From: Amylostereum areolatum
Lineage: Eukaryota; Basidiomycota; Agaricomycetes; Russulales; Stereaceae
Length of the DNA stretch: 64,000 nucleotides
NCBI GenBank assembly: GCA_012932865.1
Contig: SAXG01000004.1
Coordinates: 1,550,001 to 1,614,000, forward strand
Reading direction: 5' to 3'
Within the stretch, counting starts at the first letter, position 1. Every line of letters starts with the position of its first letter. A program made the position numbers and the translations under genes. Positions 47,778 through 59,400 of this stretch are shown one piece after another. The notes under the pieces are model-generated. The model searched no databases. It saw only the letters and a program-made list of their open reading frames with translations, and was not told where the DNA came from.

Positions 47778-48260
47778 TGATGTCAGAATCCCGTGTCACG
47801 ATTCAAGACAGTGACCTACAGTATGCTCGGGCCCAGGAGACCGCACGATCTGTCGACCCCAGTCCTCCAGGCAGGCGAGGGTGTCGAAAACGAAGACGAT
47901 GAGCGTATATGTCGCGAAGGCGACATTCGAATCGCCATTTCTGAGCAGAGGACCGTCAGTCAAGGGCGTCCAAAGTGTGCGGCACAGTCAGGAACCATAC
48001 CAATCCGAAAGCATGGCCAGAGTTGTGGAAATTCTCCGGGGGATGTCGATCTTGACTTTGCGGATGATGTGGGGGGAAAGAACGGACGATTCGACCACGG
48101 CCTCAGGGGTTTCAAAACTGAAAAGGGTGTGCTCCGTCAGCTTCATGCGGATGCAGCCAGATGCAGCCCGTGGCGGGTTTCATTATACGTTGGCTCTAGC
48201 TTGTCTCGGACAACTTTCAGTTTCCTGACAGCTGTTTGCAGAAGTCAAGTTCACCGTGGA
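47778..48260 (-). CDS. Possible small gene or 5' exons, unknown
   Basis: On the minus strand, MKLTEHTLFSFETPEAVVES and IIRKVKIDIPRRISTTLAML (about 48150-48015) are followed by a plausible intron (GTATGG...GCTCAG) and FATYTLIVFVFDTLACLEDW then GRQIVRSPGPEHT ending at a donor-like GTAGGT (about 47823). The amino-acid pattern looks coding, but I cannot name it or find further exons. The neighbouring kinase relic begins about 40 bp downstream in the same direction, so these may be broken 5' exons. Confidence 0.35.
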
Positions 48261-49300
48261 TAGACAAGGTCATTGCACATGGCCGTTTTACACAAGAATG
48301 TCGGAGGAAGATGGACTATACACGGCAGAGCATGGCAGACTGGGCAGCTGATTACAGACTTGTAAATAAAGCGATGCATTAGGGGAGAGGCGGGGTCGTG
48401 GTGTGTTCCGACAGGAGGATGTGCACTTCCTGCAGAGCGACATGAAGTGCGCGAATACGCTGTGGAAAAGAACGCTCGAACCTTGCATGTTACAGACCGC
48501 TAAAGGTGGCGATCATCTTCGACTGTCGACACGCCCGCCCGAAGCGGCCCGACCGACGCATAACTGCCGAGGCTTCTACGTTACGGTGAGATCGTCGCGG
48601 GGATGCCAGATGGAGAGCCACATTTGCGAGCCATTTTGCCACCCATCTCGATCCCAAACGCTCGCGATGACCACTGCGACGTCGAGAAAGTCACGAGCCC
48701 TGGTACTCCAGTGTGGCGAAGGGAACGCCACGTAAAACTTGCTTGGGGAACGGAAGCTAGGCCGCGCACAGAAGGAAGCGGGAGAGCTGAGAGAGTTCGG
48801 GTTGAAACCCTCCTGGCTCTCGCGTAGTGTGTTTGGCACTGACAAAGGAACCCCGGTGGTGAGCATTCGTGCGGATGGATTGGTGCGCTATGGGAAAGCC
48901 ATCCAACTCGCTAGTTACGCTTTGAGCCCGGGTGAAATGAAGAGGGATGAAAGAGTGAAATGGGGCGATGAAGTTCTCTACATAAGCGAATGAGTAATGA
49001 CCAGACGACATGACAGAGTTCGTACCAGGGAAGTAAGGGACGACGAGTTGCAGTTTTGATAGTATTCCTCTACTAGCCGTCGTAGGTGGATACAAACATG
49101 CCGAGGATAAATAGCCGGGGGGAAAGGGAAGGACGATGGCTGGTCATCGATGGGCGTTGCAGTCCAAGCGCGCCGCCGCGGGTCAGTGGTAACTTTTGCA
49201 CTCTGACGCGACTCCGCGAGTCTGATGTCCACATCGCATGTAACCTTGGGGTGAGCGGTTCACGCGAAGAGAACTCGAGCTTGAGAAGTGAGAACCGTTG
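48261..49300. other. No clear gene
   Basis: One minus-strand frame (48866-48576), with VAFPSPHWSTRARDFLDVAV and GSQMWLSIWHPRDDL, could be an exon of an unknown gene. Nothing else is supported. Confidence 0.35.
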
Positions 49301-49559
49301 AACGAGGACGCCGGCACCGGCAGCACAGCCTGCCGAAGATCACGTGTACGATCTCGGAGATTGCTCGTCCGAAGTCCGAGCCTCAGTCTGGCAGCGACTC
49401 TCAAGCTTTTCCTCAAGCACCGACGACGATATTTTGCTTCAAAGTCGTTGGCCTGTCCATCTCAACCCTCATGCTTTCCCGCCTCGCGATGCACGAACCA
49501 GCCTTTATGGAACTCTGAATCTGCGGCGGTGGATCACTGGATACGAGGGACGGCGCTCT

Positions 49560-50330
49560 TGCAGGCTCTTGCTCATAGTGCGTATCTCTCGCCGTACTCT
49601 CTCTCATGTCTCCGGCTCACCAAACATAGTCTTCTTTTTCCCCCAACAAGGGCACCCGTGGCCGGCGATGGCGCCGAGTCGATTCTCTCTCTCTCAGCCA
49701 ACTCTCAGCCAACTCCAACTCCTTTTCCCCGGTTCACTACCATTCGACTCTAGCGACAACGTCCCCATCGCCTTCACTCCCCCCAGTGATCCCTTCCTAG
49801 AGGCGTGCTAGTCAAGTCTAAGCGTCCCTTCGGTGCACCTCCTTTTTTACACCTCCGTTTACATCTCGACCTACCGCGTTCCAAGATCAAGATCGACTGG
49901 TAGCTTTTCGTTTCCCTAAACTCTCCGTCGCCTTGTCCTCAACGCGGCCATACTCACAGGAGGGAAGGACCAAGTCCGGTCAAAGCCACGTCGTGTTTAC
50001 CGCGTAGGACCTGGATCTAGCCCATCTGGAATTCACCATCGGTCACTTTCCCAAGGCGCCTCGCGCGCGTTCGTCTGAGTACGGCGCCCGTCGGTCTTCA
50101 CGGCTCTACAACATGCACAACTCTCCTCATGCCGTTTGAACTTCAAGACAAGGCCGCGACACTAGGAGGGCGTGGCGAAGTGACGAGCAGGTTGTTGCGA
50201 GGGGGAGTATGATACGAAGGATACTTCGCTGTACGGAGGGTGTGTCCTCTACTCGTGCGCGTACGTATTTTCTTTCTTTCTCGCCTATTTTCCTTAAGCT
50301 CATCTCATCTCCAGTTCTCACCGTGGACTC
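49560..50330. repeat. Direct repeat of about 58740-59380
   Basis: Aligned blocks in the same orientation include CCGGCTCACCA, CGCGTTCCAAGATC, CGGTCTTCACGGCTCTACA versus CGGTCCTCACGGCTCTACA, and GAGGGCGTGGCGAAG to CGTGCGCGTACGT. It borders copy C and overlaps the end of the right arm, so the right arm is bracketed by direct copies of one sequence. Confidence 0.75.
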
Positions 50331-51745
50331 AACACCAATCTCCCAGTCAGCCTGGTCTTTCCGGTTCTCGTTTGCTAACAAGGCAGCAACGGAAGGTGCG
50401 GGCGTCAGCACGTCCGATGATGAAGGATCCGACTCGGCGGCTGATGTATCGTCGGTAGGTTCGTTCGTTCGTTCTCTCGTTACACTCGGACGGATCTTGT
50501 TGCTTATCGAGGCGCCGCGCAGGACCGCTCGTGGTGTCCAGATCGCCACCTCGATCGACGCATCAAACGCACTTGCTGAGCTCAGATGACGGTTGACAGG
50601 CGTAATGGACTTCGCGGGAAAATCAACGACGACGGAGGCGGTCCACATAAGTAGAGGATCCTCAGAACCTAAACCATAAACGCCCTCTATCCGCGCGTAC
50701 AGAGAAAGCTTTCTTCCCAGTACCAGAAGGGACCTTGACGTGTCGGGGAACTGCGAAAGCAATATGTGTTCGGGCTGCTAGAGGCATTTGGGCTGTGCGA
50801 TTGGCCTGGGACCGTAGAGGGTCTTCATCGTATGTGCGTCTTCGCGTTCTTGGTGCCTCGCCATCGCCTGTTCTGAAACCTTTCTTTGCAGGCCGCCAGT
50901 ATCTGGGCCTGAATCTTCAAATCGTACGAGACCAGCCGGTAACGCCGAACCACTCAGAACGACAAGAATGCCCAAGTTATTCCAGGTCAACCGAACGTCC
51001 TTCCTCAACTGTCTAACTCTCTTTTCCATCTCGACACACGCTCGACAATCCTTCCCATTCGCGTCAAACGCGAAAACGCGCTCGACAGTACCCTGCTGAT
51101 ACCATGCCATCGTGCTGTAAGGCGCAAGGGCGAATCCGATTCAGTCGTACGTCCACCCTTTCATCCATCAACGTCCAACTCTAATAACAATATGTATCGT
51201 GCCCTCTCCGGAACATCGTACTCGCAGGGACGCCCATCTATCAATCTCGCGTCGGCGGAGTCAGCCTCTCGAATGTCACTTTGGCGCACTGACAGCATCG
51301 AACAATGTGGTGGGACCGTCGCGTTCAGGGCGAACGTGGGCTTGGAGGCGTGGTTGTGCTTTGAAGGAGCAGGGTTATGTTTGTCGAAAGAAGGGCGCCG
51401 GCGACCTTACACACTTACACAAAGAAGGACCAATACATCGACCGTCGTATCGTCGACGCTGGTGTCTCCGCTTGCTGACCACGCTGACCGTTGACCGCCG
51501 GCCCACTGCCACATCAAATCTCCTCGCATCACATCAACCTATACAAACCCTTTCTTGGAGGGCTCACCGGACAGAGCCCGGTGCTGTCGCTTCGAGTCTG
51601 CCCACGTCATCTCCCACCGTTATTCTATCCCGCGGAGTATCAGGAGAATGACATGCAGGGGCCGCCCGTCTCGATAGGAGGAGGACCAGCGCATAAATAC
51701 CCCCACCTCGTCCTTGCCATCTATCCGCATCATCCGTTCTTCCTC
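50330..51745. repeat. Module copy C: promoter side of the DUF98-like gene
   Basis: Reverse complement matches 1-1302 very closely and 31801-33310 less closely. A minus-strand frame of 211 codons (50762-50130) exists only partly in the other copies, so I do not call it a gene. Confidence 0.8.
51692..51700 (+). promoter_or_regulatory. TATA-like element of the right DUF98-like gene
   Basis: CATAAATAC, 86 bp upstream of the ATG at 51786; the first in-frame Met upstream (51714) lies only about 15 bp after it, which favours 51786 as start. Conserved in all three module copies. Confidence 0.6.
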
Positions 51746-51785
51746 TCAACCTACTTACGCTATCCGTACCACGCCTCCTGTCATC

Positions 51786-52509
51786 ATGGCCATTGTCGAC
51801 ACCTACAAGACCAACGCTACCACCGTCGAGGTCAGTGGTTCGCTCTCGTCGTGCCCCCGAGGCCGTCGTGCTCACGCTCGCCGTTCATTTCGTAGTTCAG
51901 GGACTGGCCCGTCGACGTGACAGGGCTGGAGCGCATCATCCTCACCGCGCGCGGCGACCTCCAACGTCTCCTAAGGTCTGTATTCCCTCCTCGCTCTCTC
52001 ATTCACTCACCTCACACCTCACACCACCCTCCAGCTCCTTCTTCGCGCGCACCATCAACATCCACACAGTCTACACCCACACCTCGCCCATCGCACACCC
52101 CGCCTCCCCCGCGCACCCAATCACCCAAAAACGCCAGGTGCACCTCCTCTGCAACAACAAGGTCGCCTGCGTCGCGACCTCCACCGTGCGCATCACCTCC
52201 GCCGCGCACGCCCGCCGCTTCCTGGACGAGAAGTACGCGGTCGGGCAGATGTTCCGCACCGTCGGGGTCGCGCCCGCGTTCGCGCTCCTCGAGTGCGGCG
52301 CGGGGCCCGCGCGCGCGCTCTGGCGGCGGTACACGCTCGCGATGGACGGGTTCGAGTGCGATATCGTCGAGGTGTTCCCCGACCGGGACATGTTCGTGCG
52401 CGAGGGCTGGATCGAGGAGCCGGAGGAGGGTGCGCTGGGCGAGGTGGCGGAGGACGGGAAGCAGCTGTATGTGGCCGCGCAGGCGATGCAGACGCCGATC
52501 GCTGTTTAG
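51786..52509 (+). CDS. DUF98/chorismate-lyase-like fold protein, right copy
   Basis: Exons 51786-51830, 51896-51975 and 52035-52509 with GT-AG borders give 199 residues. Features in order: VTGLERIILTARGDLQRLLS followed by FFARTINIHTVYTHTS, then RQVHLLCNNKVACVATSTV, GQMFRTVGVAPAFALLECG, ALWRRYTLAMDG and CDIVEVFPDRDMF. This order (L-LTxxGxLxRLL, R-V-L-L-C, LxRxY..DG, I-EVFP) resembles the chorismate pyruvate-lyase/UTRA-like fold, especially DUF98 proteins such as mycobacterial Rv2949c, which make 4-hydroxybenzoate from chorismate. The resemblance is by eye; substrate and activity are unknown. Convergent with the TPR-CHAT gene (3' ends about 400 bp apart), an arrangement repeated in the left arm. 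No signal peptide or membrane segment. Confidence 0.65.
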
Positions 52510-52906
52510 AGGGCTCTCTTATGTTACTTATACTTTAGAATGCGGAGGTTCCGGGGTGTACTTTAGACCGTTTTGTATGACGTATCGCCCGTGCTTACTG
52601 GGTTTGGAGATGGGTGGACAACGGATCGCAATCTTTTCGTGCAGCGCACAACTGTGATTGCACCAATTTCATTCCGTGTCGCAAAGAGAGCGCGATGAAG
52701 CATAGTGTACCGCCGTGTGCCATGATTATGTCCCTCGTTGTAGTGTGTCGACAAAGCTCAAAGGCAGCATGAAAGTTGATGTATGATATTCGAAGGTAGT
52801 GTTTCGAGTAGCGAACGTGAAGAAAGCAGAAACGTCATCGCCGCAGTATACAGAAACAACCACGGAGAAAGAACATAATTTGAACGGAACCGCTGGCTCC
52901 GATCCC

Positions 52907-55900
52907 TCATACCCCAAGGTGAATGAAGGGGATCCACCGGACAAACTCCCTCTCTCCGACCTTATCGCGCAAAAGCTTCACCGCATCGTGAAGCGCGTAT
53001 GCTACCTTCCTTCGACCGTCCCCGCCGTCCTCCATCAGCCGCGAGTAAAACGCCTCCGCAATCACTGGTGCATCTCTGTCCATAATCGACCACATCGTCG
53101 CCACGACACTTGAATATCCTGCCATGAGCATCCCCGCCGCCAGATGGACCGCCTCCTCCGTCAGTTTCTCGTCGCCGGTGGCAGTTTGACAGGTGGATAG
53201 GAACGCGAGCTCGGTGTGCTTGAACGAGCGTTGCATGATGGAGAGAAGCTCTAATTGGCTGTCGTGGAGGATGAACGCGCTCTGGGTAGGGTCTTGGATA
53301 TCTTGGTGCGCGTGACAAGCAAGATGAATCCAGCTATGGTCCGCCATGGCTGTCAGCACGGAATCCTTCGTCGCCTCATCTCCAGCTAGATACAGTCCGT
53401 GGTTCCCGACGATCTTCTGGACGGCTTTAATCTCCTTGACGGTCCCAAGCAAAGAATGGGGACCTGTTCCGAGCTGCGATACAGCGAGAACGCTAGGAGT
53501 CGACGAGTGACTGTTAGCGCGTCTTCCAGCTTCGAGTAGTGCGGAGAGCGTTGGCGTGTAGGAGGATACGACAAATTCAAAAACCTTCGGTCCTGCTTCG
53601 TCACCATAGATGCCGGCCGCATGAATAGGAAGGAACGCCAGTGGACCCGTCGCACACCAGGTGAGGTGAGGAATATCACCTGGTGCCCACAAATCTCCTG
53701 ACGACTGAGAACGGCCGTGTCATTTGTGAGCATCGGTTAAGTAAAGTGATACACAAACGTACTTACCTCGGCAAGCGCAGAAACAATTGGCTGCACAATA
53801 TTCGACCAAAGATTTGCGAGAACAGAAAGCACGCTGTTCTTATCCCCAGCTGCGCGAGGTTTCCGTCGCGATCCACGGGCCCGGACCCATGACCCCCGGA
53901 GGTATTGCAGCATCGAGTCTTTCCAAGCGTCCACCTTGGCACGGTTGAGAGCAGGGAGAGGGACATGAAGGACCGTATAGGAAGTCTGGAGCAAGATCAA
54001 CGCATCACAACGTTTCTCGGCGATGTTGATCACCACCACGGGACCCAGATCGGCGGCAGCACGAAAATGTGCGAGCCTCTTCGGTCGCAGGAAATCCTCG
54101 CATCCGGGAAGTGCGCGAGCTTTCTCAACCATCCTTTCATATTCGTCCGCGAGACGACGGTGCTTCTGCGCCTCGTCCTCCATCGATGTCTCCACCTCCT
54201 TCTCGCTGGACTGGAGGCCTTGGCTTGTTCCCGCAACGTCGAGTGCGCGCGAAGCGCGTTCCAGGCAATCTGCAAGGACTGGGTCCACAGCACGGAGGTC
54301 ATCAAGCGGCGTGCGGAGTTGAAGCATCTGCCCCCAGATGACACACCTGCCCTCCTCCAACCATTCGAGAGCGCACGCCAGATCACCGGCCGAGATTGCA
54401 GCGGCAACAGCTTCGCTCACCACTTCGGCTATGGCAGGCAGCTCCTCATAGCGACGATGAAGGTTGGAGCCTAGCCATACCACACGCGGGACAAGTGCTA
54501 GCACCACCCGGTAGGCCTCCAAGGGTGAGGACAGTGTGGAATGTGGAGAGGACAGTAACTTTGCCCACTTATGGGCAGCATCAAACGTATATAACGGTGG
54601 GCCGGATGAACTGTTTGCAGATGTCCTGTAAACATCAACTGCGGCATGAAAGTCGACCGTATCTCCTAACCGCTCAGATCGACACTGGAAGGAGTTTCCA
54701 AGGTTGTTGAGATACATAGGTCTGCCGGTGTGGCCCTCGGGAGTGAGATCCACGGCTTGGCACTGCACATGGATGGCACTGTTGATGTCCGCAACATCTC
54801 CCAACTGTTCAAATCGACACTGGAAGGAGTTTCCAAGGCTGTTGAGGTATATAGGCTTGCCAGTGTGACCCTCGTGAATGAGATCCACAGCCTGGCGCTG
54901 CACACCGATGGCACTATCGACGTCCGCAATGTTGCCCAGCCGCTGGAATCGACACCGGAAGGAGTTTCCAAGGTTGTTCAGCCACGCAGGCTTGGCGGCG
55001 TGGCCCTCCGGAGTGAGATCGACGGCCTGGTGCTGCACATGGATGGCACTGTCGATGTCCGCGACATCTCCCAACCGCTCGGATCGACGCATCAAGGAGA
55101 GTCCAAGGTTGTTGAGGTACATATGCTTGTTGGCGTGGCCCTCGGTAGTGAGACTGACGGCTTGGCGCTGCACACGGATGGCGCTGTCGATGTCCAACCG
55201 CCTGAATCGACGCATCAAGGAGAGTCCAAGGTTGTTCAAGTGCATAGCCTTGTCGGCATAGTCATCGGGAATGAGATCCACAGCCTGGCGCTGCACACGG
55301 ATGGCACTGTCGACGTCCGCGACATCTCCCAACCGCCCGAATCGACACTGGAAGGAGTTTCCAAAGTTGTCGAGGTACTTCGGCTTGTCGGTGTGGTCGT
55401 CGGGAGTGAGATCCACAGCCTGGCGCTGCACAAGGACGGCGCTGTCGATGTCCGTGACATCCCCCAACCGCTCGAATCGACGCATCAAGGAGAGTCCAAG
55501 GTTGTTGAGGTACATATGCTTATCGGCATGGTCGTCGGGAGTGAGATCCACAGCCTGGCGCTGCACACGGATGGCACTGTCGATGTCCGCGACCTCTCCC
55601 AACCGCCCGAATCGACACTGCAAGGAGTTTCCAAAGTTGTTGAGGTACATAGCCTGGTCGGCGTGGTCGTCGGGAATGAGATCCACAGCCTGGCGCTGCA
55701 CACGGATGGCGCTTTCGACGTCCGTGACATCTCCCAACCGCCTGAATCGACACTGGAAGGAGATCCCAAAGTTGTCAAGGTATATCGGCTTGTCGGCGTG
55801 GCCCTCGGGAACGAGATCCACAGCCTGGCTCTGCACACAGATGGCACTGTCGATGTCCGCGACATCCCCCAACCGCTCGAATCGACGCATCAAGGAGATT

Positions 55901-56341
55901 CCAAAGTTGTCGAGGTACATGGCCTTGTTGGCGTGGCCCTCGGGAGTGAGATCTACGGCCTCGCGCTGCACACGGACGGCGCTGTTAATATCCACGAGGT
56001 CTCCCAGCCGCATGAACCGACACAGAAAGGACATCCCCAGGTTGTCGAGCCACCCAGGCTTGTCGGCGTGGCCCTCGGGAGTGAGATCGACGACGCGTTG
56101 CTCGAAAGCGATGGCTGTTTCAACGTCGACTTGCTTGCCATTCTCCTGAAACCGGTCGTGAAAGGAGCTGCCAATGCGGGACAGTGATGCAGGCTCCTGA
56201 GGAATACACCGAGTAGAGTAATCCAGCCTTGCCTGGACTGTATCGAGTTGGTAAAGGTTGGAAAGATGCCGCACGTCTTCATCTGCCTAACATGTCGTGT
56301 CAGTGGTGGGGGAGACATGGATAGAGCGCCTTACTCACCAT
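52907..56341 (-). CDS. TPR-CHAT protein (caspase-clan protease), right copy, intact
   Basis: Exons 56341-56339 (ATG only), 56286-53767 and 53704-52907 give 1106 residues in one frame. After MADEDVRHLSNLYQLDTV come eleven TPR-like units of 45 residues (consensus DVADIDSAIRVQRQAVDLTP then LNNLGLSLMRRFERLG; one lacks four residues), a degenerate twelfth, a helical linker (ALEWLEEGRCVIWGQMLQLR, EDFLRPKRLAHFR) and a C-terminal CHAT domain: WAPGDIPHLTWCATGPLAFL, catalytic His in WIHLACHAHQ, catalytic Cys in AFLSTCQTATGDEKL, then AGYSSVVATMWSIMD. CHAT is a caspase-fold protease domain. Bacterial TPR-CHAT (Csx29) cleaves a partner on activation; fungal targets are unknown. The repeats are very alike within the gene, as in sensors under repeat turnover. 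Long frames on the opposite strand are shadows of these repeats. Confidence 0.9.
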
Positions 56342-56779
56342 TATTATGTTGGGGTGTTGCGTAGGATGCTGAGGACGGCCTTCAGGTCGCGTTCGACGAA
56401 GGAAGGGAAACGTAGACGAGCGACGAAGGTCTGGTGTCGGTGGTTCTAGCGCCCCTTGTACTTCGAGCGTACGGAGACGTACTCTGGGTGATGTATCGCA
56501 AAGGACGACGGATTTTCGGCGGGCCGATGTGGACAATTTGAATAAAGCCAGGACAGGGATAATTCGACTCCGGGGATAGCCTACGAGCCAAAAAGAGGGT
56601 TAAGGTTCGACAGACAGTCGGAGTTGGAGGGGCACGTACGATTGATATCAGTATACCAGCGAGGAAGGGTACGCGAGAGCCGAAGGGGAGCAGGAAGGAA
56701 CGGGCGCTAGATGGGAGACGGTGGGGGCAAGGGCGGAAGAGGGAGGCCGTCTACACCCAGTCGCTGTATTTTGAGTCTC

Positions 56780-58285
56780 ACTGGAGATTGCTGTGCACAG
56801 GCCAGAGGAGCCGAAATCGATGTTTGCATAGGAGTGCAAATATGGAAAAGAGAACGTATGGTCCGCCGAGGCTATCACCAGCGGAAGGACTTTGTTGACG
56901 CCCCCGACATCGCATACACGATCTGTCGCGGAAGCGTGGTATCATACACAACAGCCGGGGGTACAGCTATTTAGTTTATCGAAATTGCAGCGAGGAGATG
57001 ATGACCTGGGTGAATGGACGTCAAGATCCCCCCGCACGAAAAGATACCCAAGAAACACTGTTTACTCACCTCGTTTCTGTCACAATGTTCGATCGCCACG
57101 TTCCTCGTAGTATCGTACCCCACTAACACCCGCCAGCGTCTCCTTCGACACCCTCTTCGAGATCCTGTGCCAACGCCGCATACCCTTCGTCTTGGCCCTT
57201 GGACGATGAGCCTGGAAGGGGATTTGCGCGACAACCGCGTGATGTTCCAGGATTGTAAGACCAATGACACTGACGGGGGACGAAGGCGCGCAAGGGCACA
57301 GGGTTCATGTTCTGCTGTGTAACTGTACAGGAAGTCCAATGTATCAGGCTCGTATGAGACGGACACTGGACAGCTTCCAAGGACGATCCAAGGAGCACAG
57401 TTGATTGGAACCTTCACGGTGGAACAAGAAGGGCAGCCGCTGGAGAAGACCGTCAAGGTCGTGACGAGGGCTTCTGATTGTTTCGACAGACGCAACTTCC
57501 TTGGGTGTATTTGCTGGTGAGTACTTGGTGGGGGTGCGTTAAGGAGAATTCGAGGTGTAGGATCGCGGCACGTTGACGTGGCCCTAACGAATAACGGTTC
57601 GAAAATAGCCTGAGAGACGAGACACAAAAGTCAGCATACGTTCTGCATGTAAACACGCGCATGGCTCACCATCGATCCTCCCAGAGACACGTCAATGGCT
57701 CGAGGGGCTATCCATCGTTCGTCACCATCAAGGCTGGGACGGATTGGAGTGACGTTGGAAAAGAACGTCCGCATTCACATCCGGGTCGCAAAAGAATGAT
57801 TTGGCTCCAGGCGGCACGGGTGTTGTGTATGGCGGGCACGAGACGATGTCGGTGGTGGTGTGGTCGTGGGCACGGTCGTCCTAAATACGATCGCGTGCTT
57901 CTCGAGCGTCCAGTTGATCATGATGAAGGGCGACGATTTGTTGACTTGTACGGTGGTTCGAGTGCATCCTACGGCGCACGACCCGCGCCATCTCCTTGTG
58001 CCCACTGGCTCTTCTTATCGGCGTGTTGCCTAGGGGGACGACCACGACGACGCCGAGAAATGGTTAGTGAGAGCGAGAGGTAGTGGAGAGAACGCCGACA
58101 AGAGGGTTCCCGAGCGCTTTCGCTTGTCCCAAGAAACCGACAACATCCGCTGATCGCGCCACGGGGTGGAACGAGATTGTCGGATCAGGGGGGTGTCTTC
58201 GAGCTCGCAAATGAGGTGTAGGCTTGGGCTGTCGCTCAGGGAGCGCGCGAGAGTGAGCGACGCGTTCTGCACGCGGACATCAAGG
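56780..58285 (-). pseudogene. Unknown gene upstream of TPR-CHAT, right copy (decayed)
   Basis: Counterpart of 25786-26860. Minus-strand pieces: VQNASLTLARSLSDSPSLHL and ICELEDTPLIRQSRSTPW (58275-58150), then an inserted stretch (about 58130-58000) absent from the left arm, VQVNKSSPFIMINWTLEKHA and IVFRTTVPTTTPP (57965-57850), HEPCALARLRPPSVSLV, ILEHHAVVAQIPF in a shifted frame, NVAIEHCDRNE ending at a good donor (57070), and a last piece RLLWPVHSNLQ. The left copy has a stop where this has Trp (INW), but this copy carries its own insertion and shifts. Same direction as the TPR-CHAT gene and about 440 bp upstream of it. Confidence 0.45.
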
Positions 58286-58469
58286 AAACAATCTAGGACT
58301 CGAGGTTGGGTGAACTGTCAAGCAGACAGTAAATGGGTACATACCCATGAGTGAACTGGAGGTTTGAATGCCCTAATAACTTTGCTTGATCTCTTGGAAC
58401 AATGGCTAGAAAGAGAGGTTGCCAGTGAAAGGACGTGAAGTGTAGGAGAGGACTGAGGGCAACGAAGGG

Positions 58470-59400
58470 AAGAGATGAATCGACGAACTTTGAAGTCCAT
58501 TGAAAAGTCATTGATCACGTGTACCCGGGTTTCCTTTTCTCACCACTGGCACTTGCGCTCGCTGCTCTCTGTTCATCATCGCTGCCCCAGCTCCAGTCCC
58601 TTTCTATGTTCTGCAAAAGCGTTCATGTTTCCTCGCTCCACGATCTACGAATGAACGTGCATGAATTTCTGTGGCGGTGGACGCGAAGTCAGACCGCGCT
58701 GTTGCTCGCCCTACAGTGCGTATTTTTTGGCCGCACTCTTCTGACTCACACATCTCCGGCTCACCAGACGGGCACGTACTCAGATTCCCCTGACCTCTTT
58801 GGGACCTGGCGTCTTCTCGACAAGAGTTCACCGTAGCTCCCCTATCCCTCTCCTTCTTTCGCATACTTCGCCTCAATATCGGACCGTCGCGTTCCAAGAT
58901 CGACAGGTACCTCACCTTATCCTCGCCCTCCTTGTCCTCGACATGGCCAGGCTCGCATGGGGGCAAGAACAAATCCACGCCGTGTTCATGCCGTGTGACG
59001 TGGACCTGGAGCTTAAATCAAGTCATCCACCCATCTTGAACTGAAGTTACTGAACATCGGTCGCTCTCCCAATGCGCCTCGCGCACGTACGTCTGCGTGC
59101 GGCACCTGTCGGTCCTCACGGCTCTACAGCTTGCACGAGCATCGTCAAGGCGATCAAACTTCAAAGAAGAGCCTCGACACTCGGGGGACGTATGAGACGA
59201 GGGCGTGGCGAAGGGACGAGTAGATCCTCGCAAGGGGGAGGATGGTTCGCAGGTTATCTGTCTGTACGGACAGTGCACTGCCCTCCACTCGTGCGCGTAC
59301 GTGCTTTCTTTCTTTCTCGCTCATTCTCCTCAAGCTCATGCCACCTCCAGCTCTCATCCACCCGCCGTCTCGCTCCAGACTAGACCTCTATCTGCGGCTC
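58470..59400. repeat. Repeat block matching 1690-2005 (inverted) and 49560-50330 (direct)
   Basis: 58460-58770 is the reverse complement of 1690-2005; 58740-59380 is a diverged direct copy of 49560-50330. No conserved gene is seen. Confidence 0.7.

Larger units (their letters stand above)
50330..58470. repeat. Right arm of the large inverted duplication
   Basis: Mirror of about 25617-33310: unknown gene relic, TPR-CHAT gene and convergent DUF98-like gene in opposite overall orientation. It contains extra segments not in the left arm, for example about 58000-58130. The TPR-CHAT and DUF98-like genes are open here, unlike in the left arm. Confidence 0.85.

Noticed and set aside
50130..50762. 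Minus-strand frame of 211 codons in module copy C
   Set aside because: Parts are conserved in other module copies but at nucleotide level with frame breaks; no motif, so probably not coding.
54730..56187. Plus-strand open frame of 485 codons with regular repeats
   Set aside because: It is the antisense of the TPR units of the minus-strand TPR-CHAT gene; the repeat period (135 bp) keeps several antisense frames open. The same applies to the frames at 27461-28890 on the minus strand.
25617..58470. Inverted arms as an assembly mirror artefact
   Set aside because: Arms differ by many substitutions, indels and arm-specific insertions, and the third copy at the window edge has its own differences.
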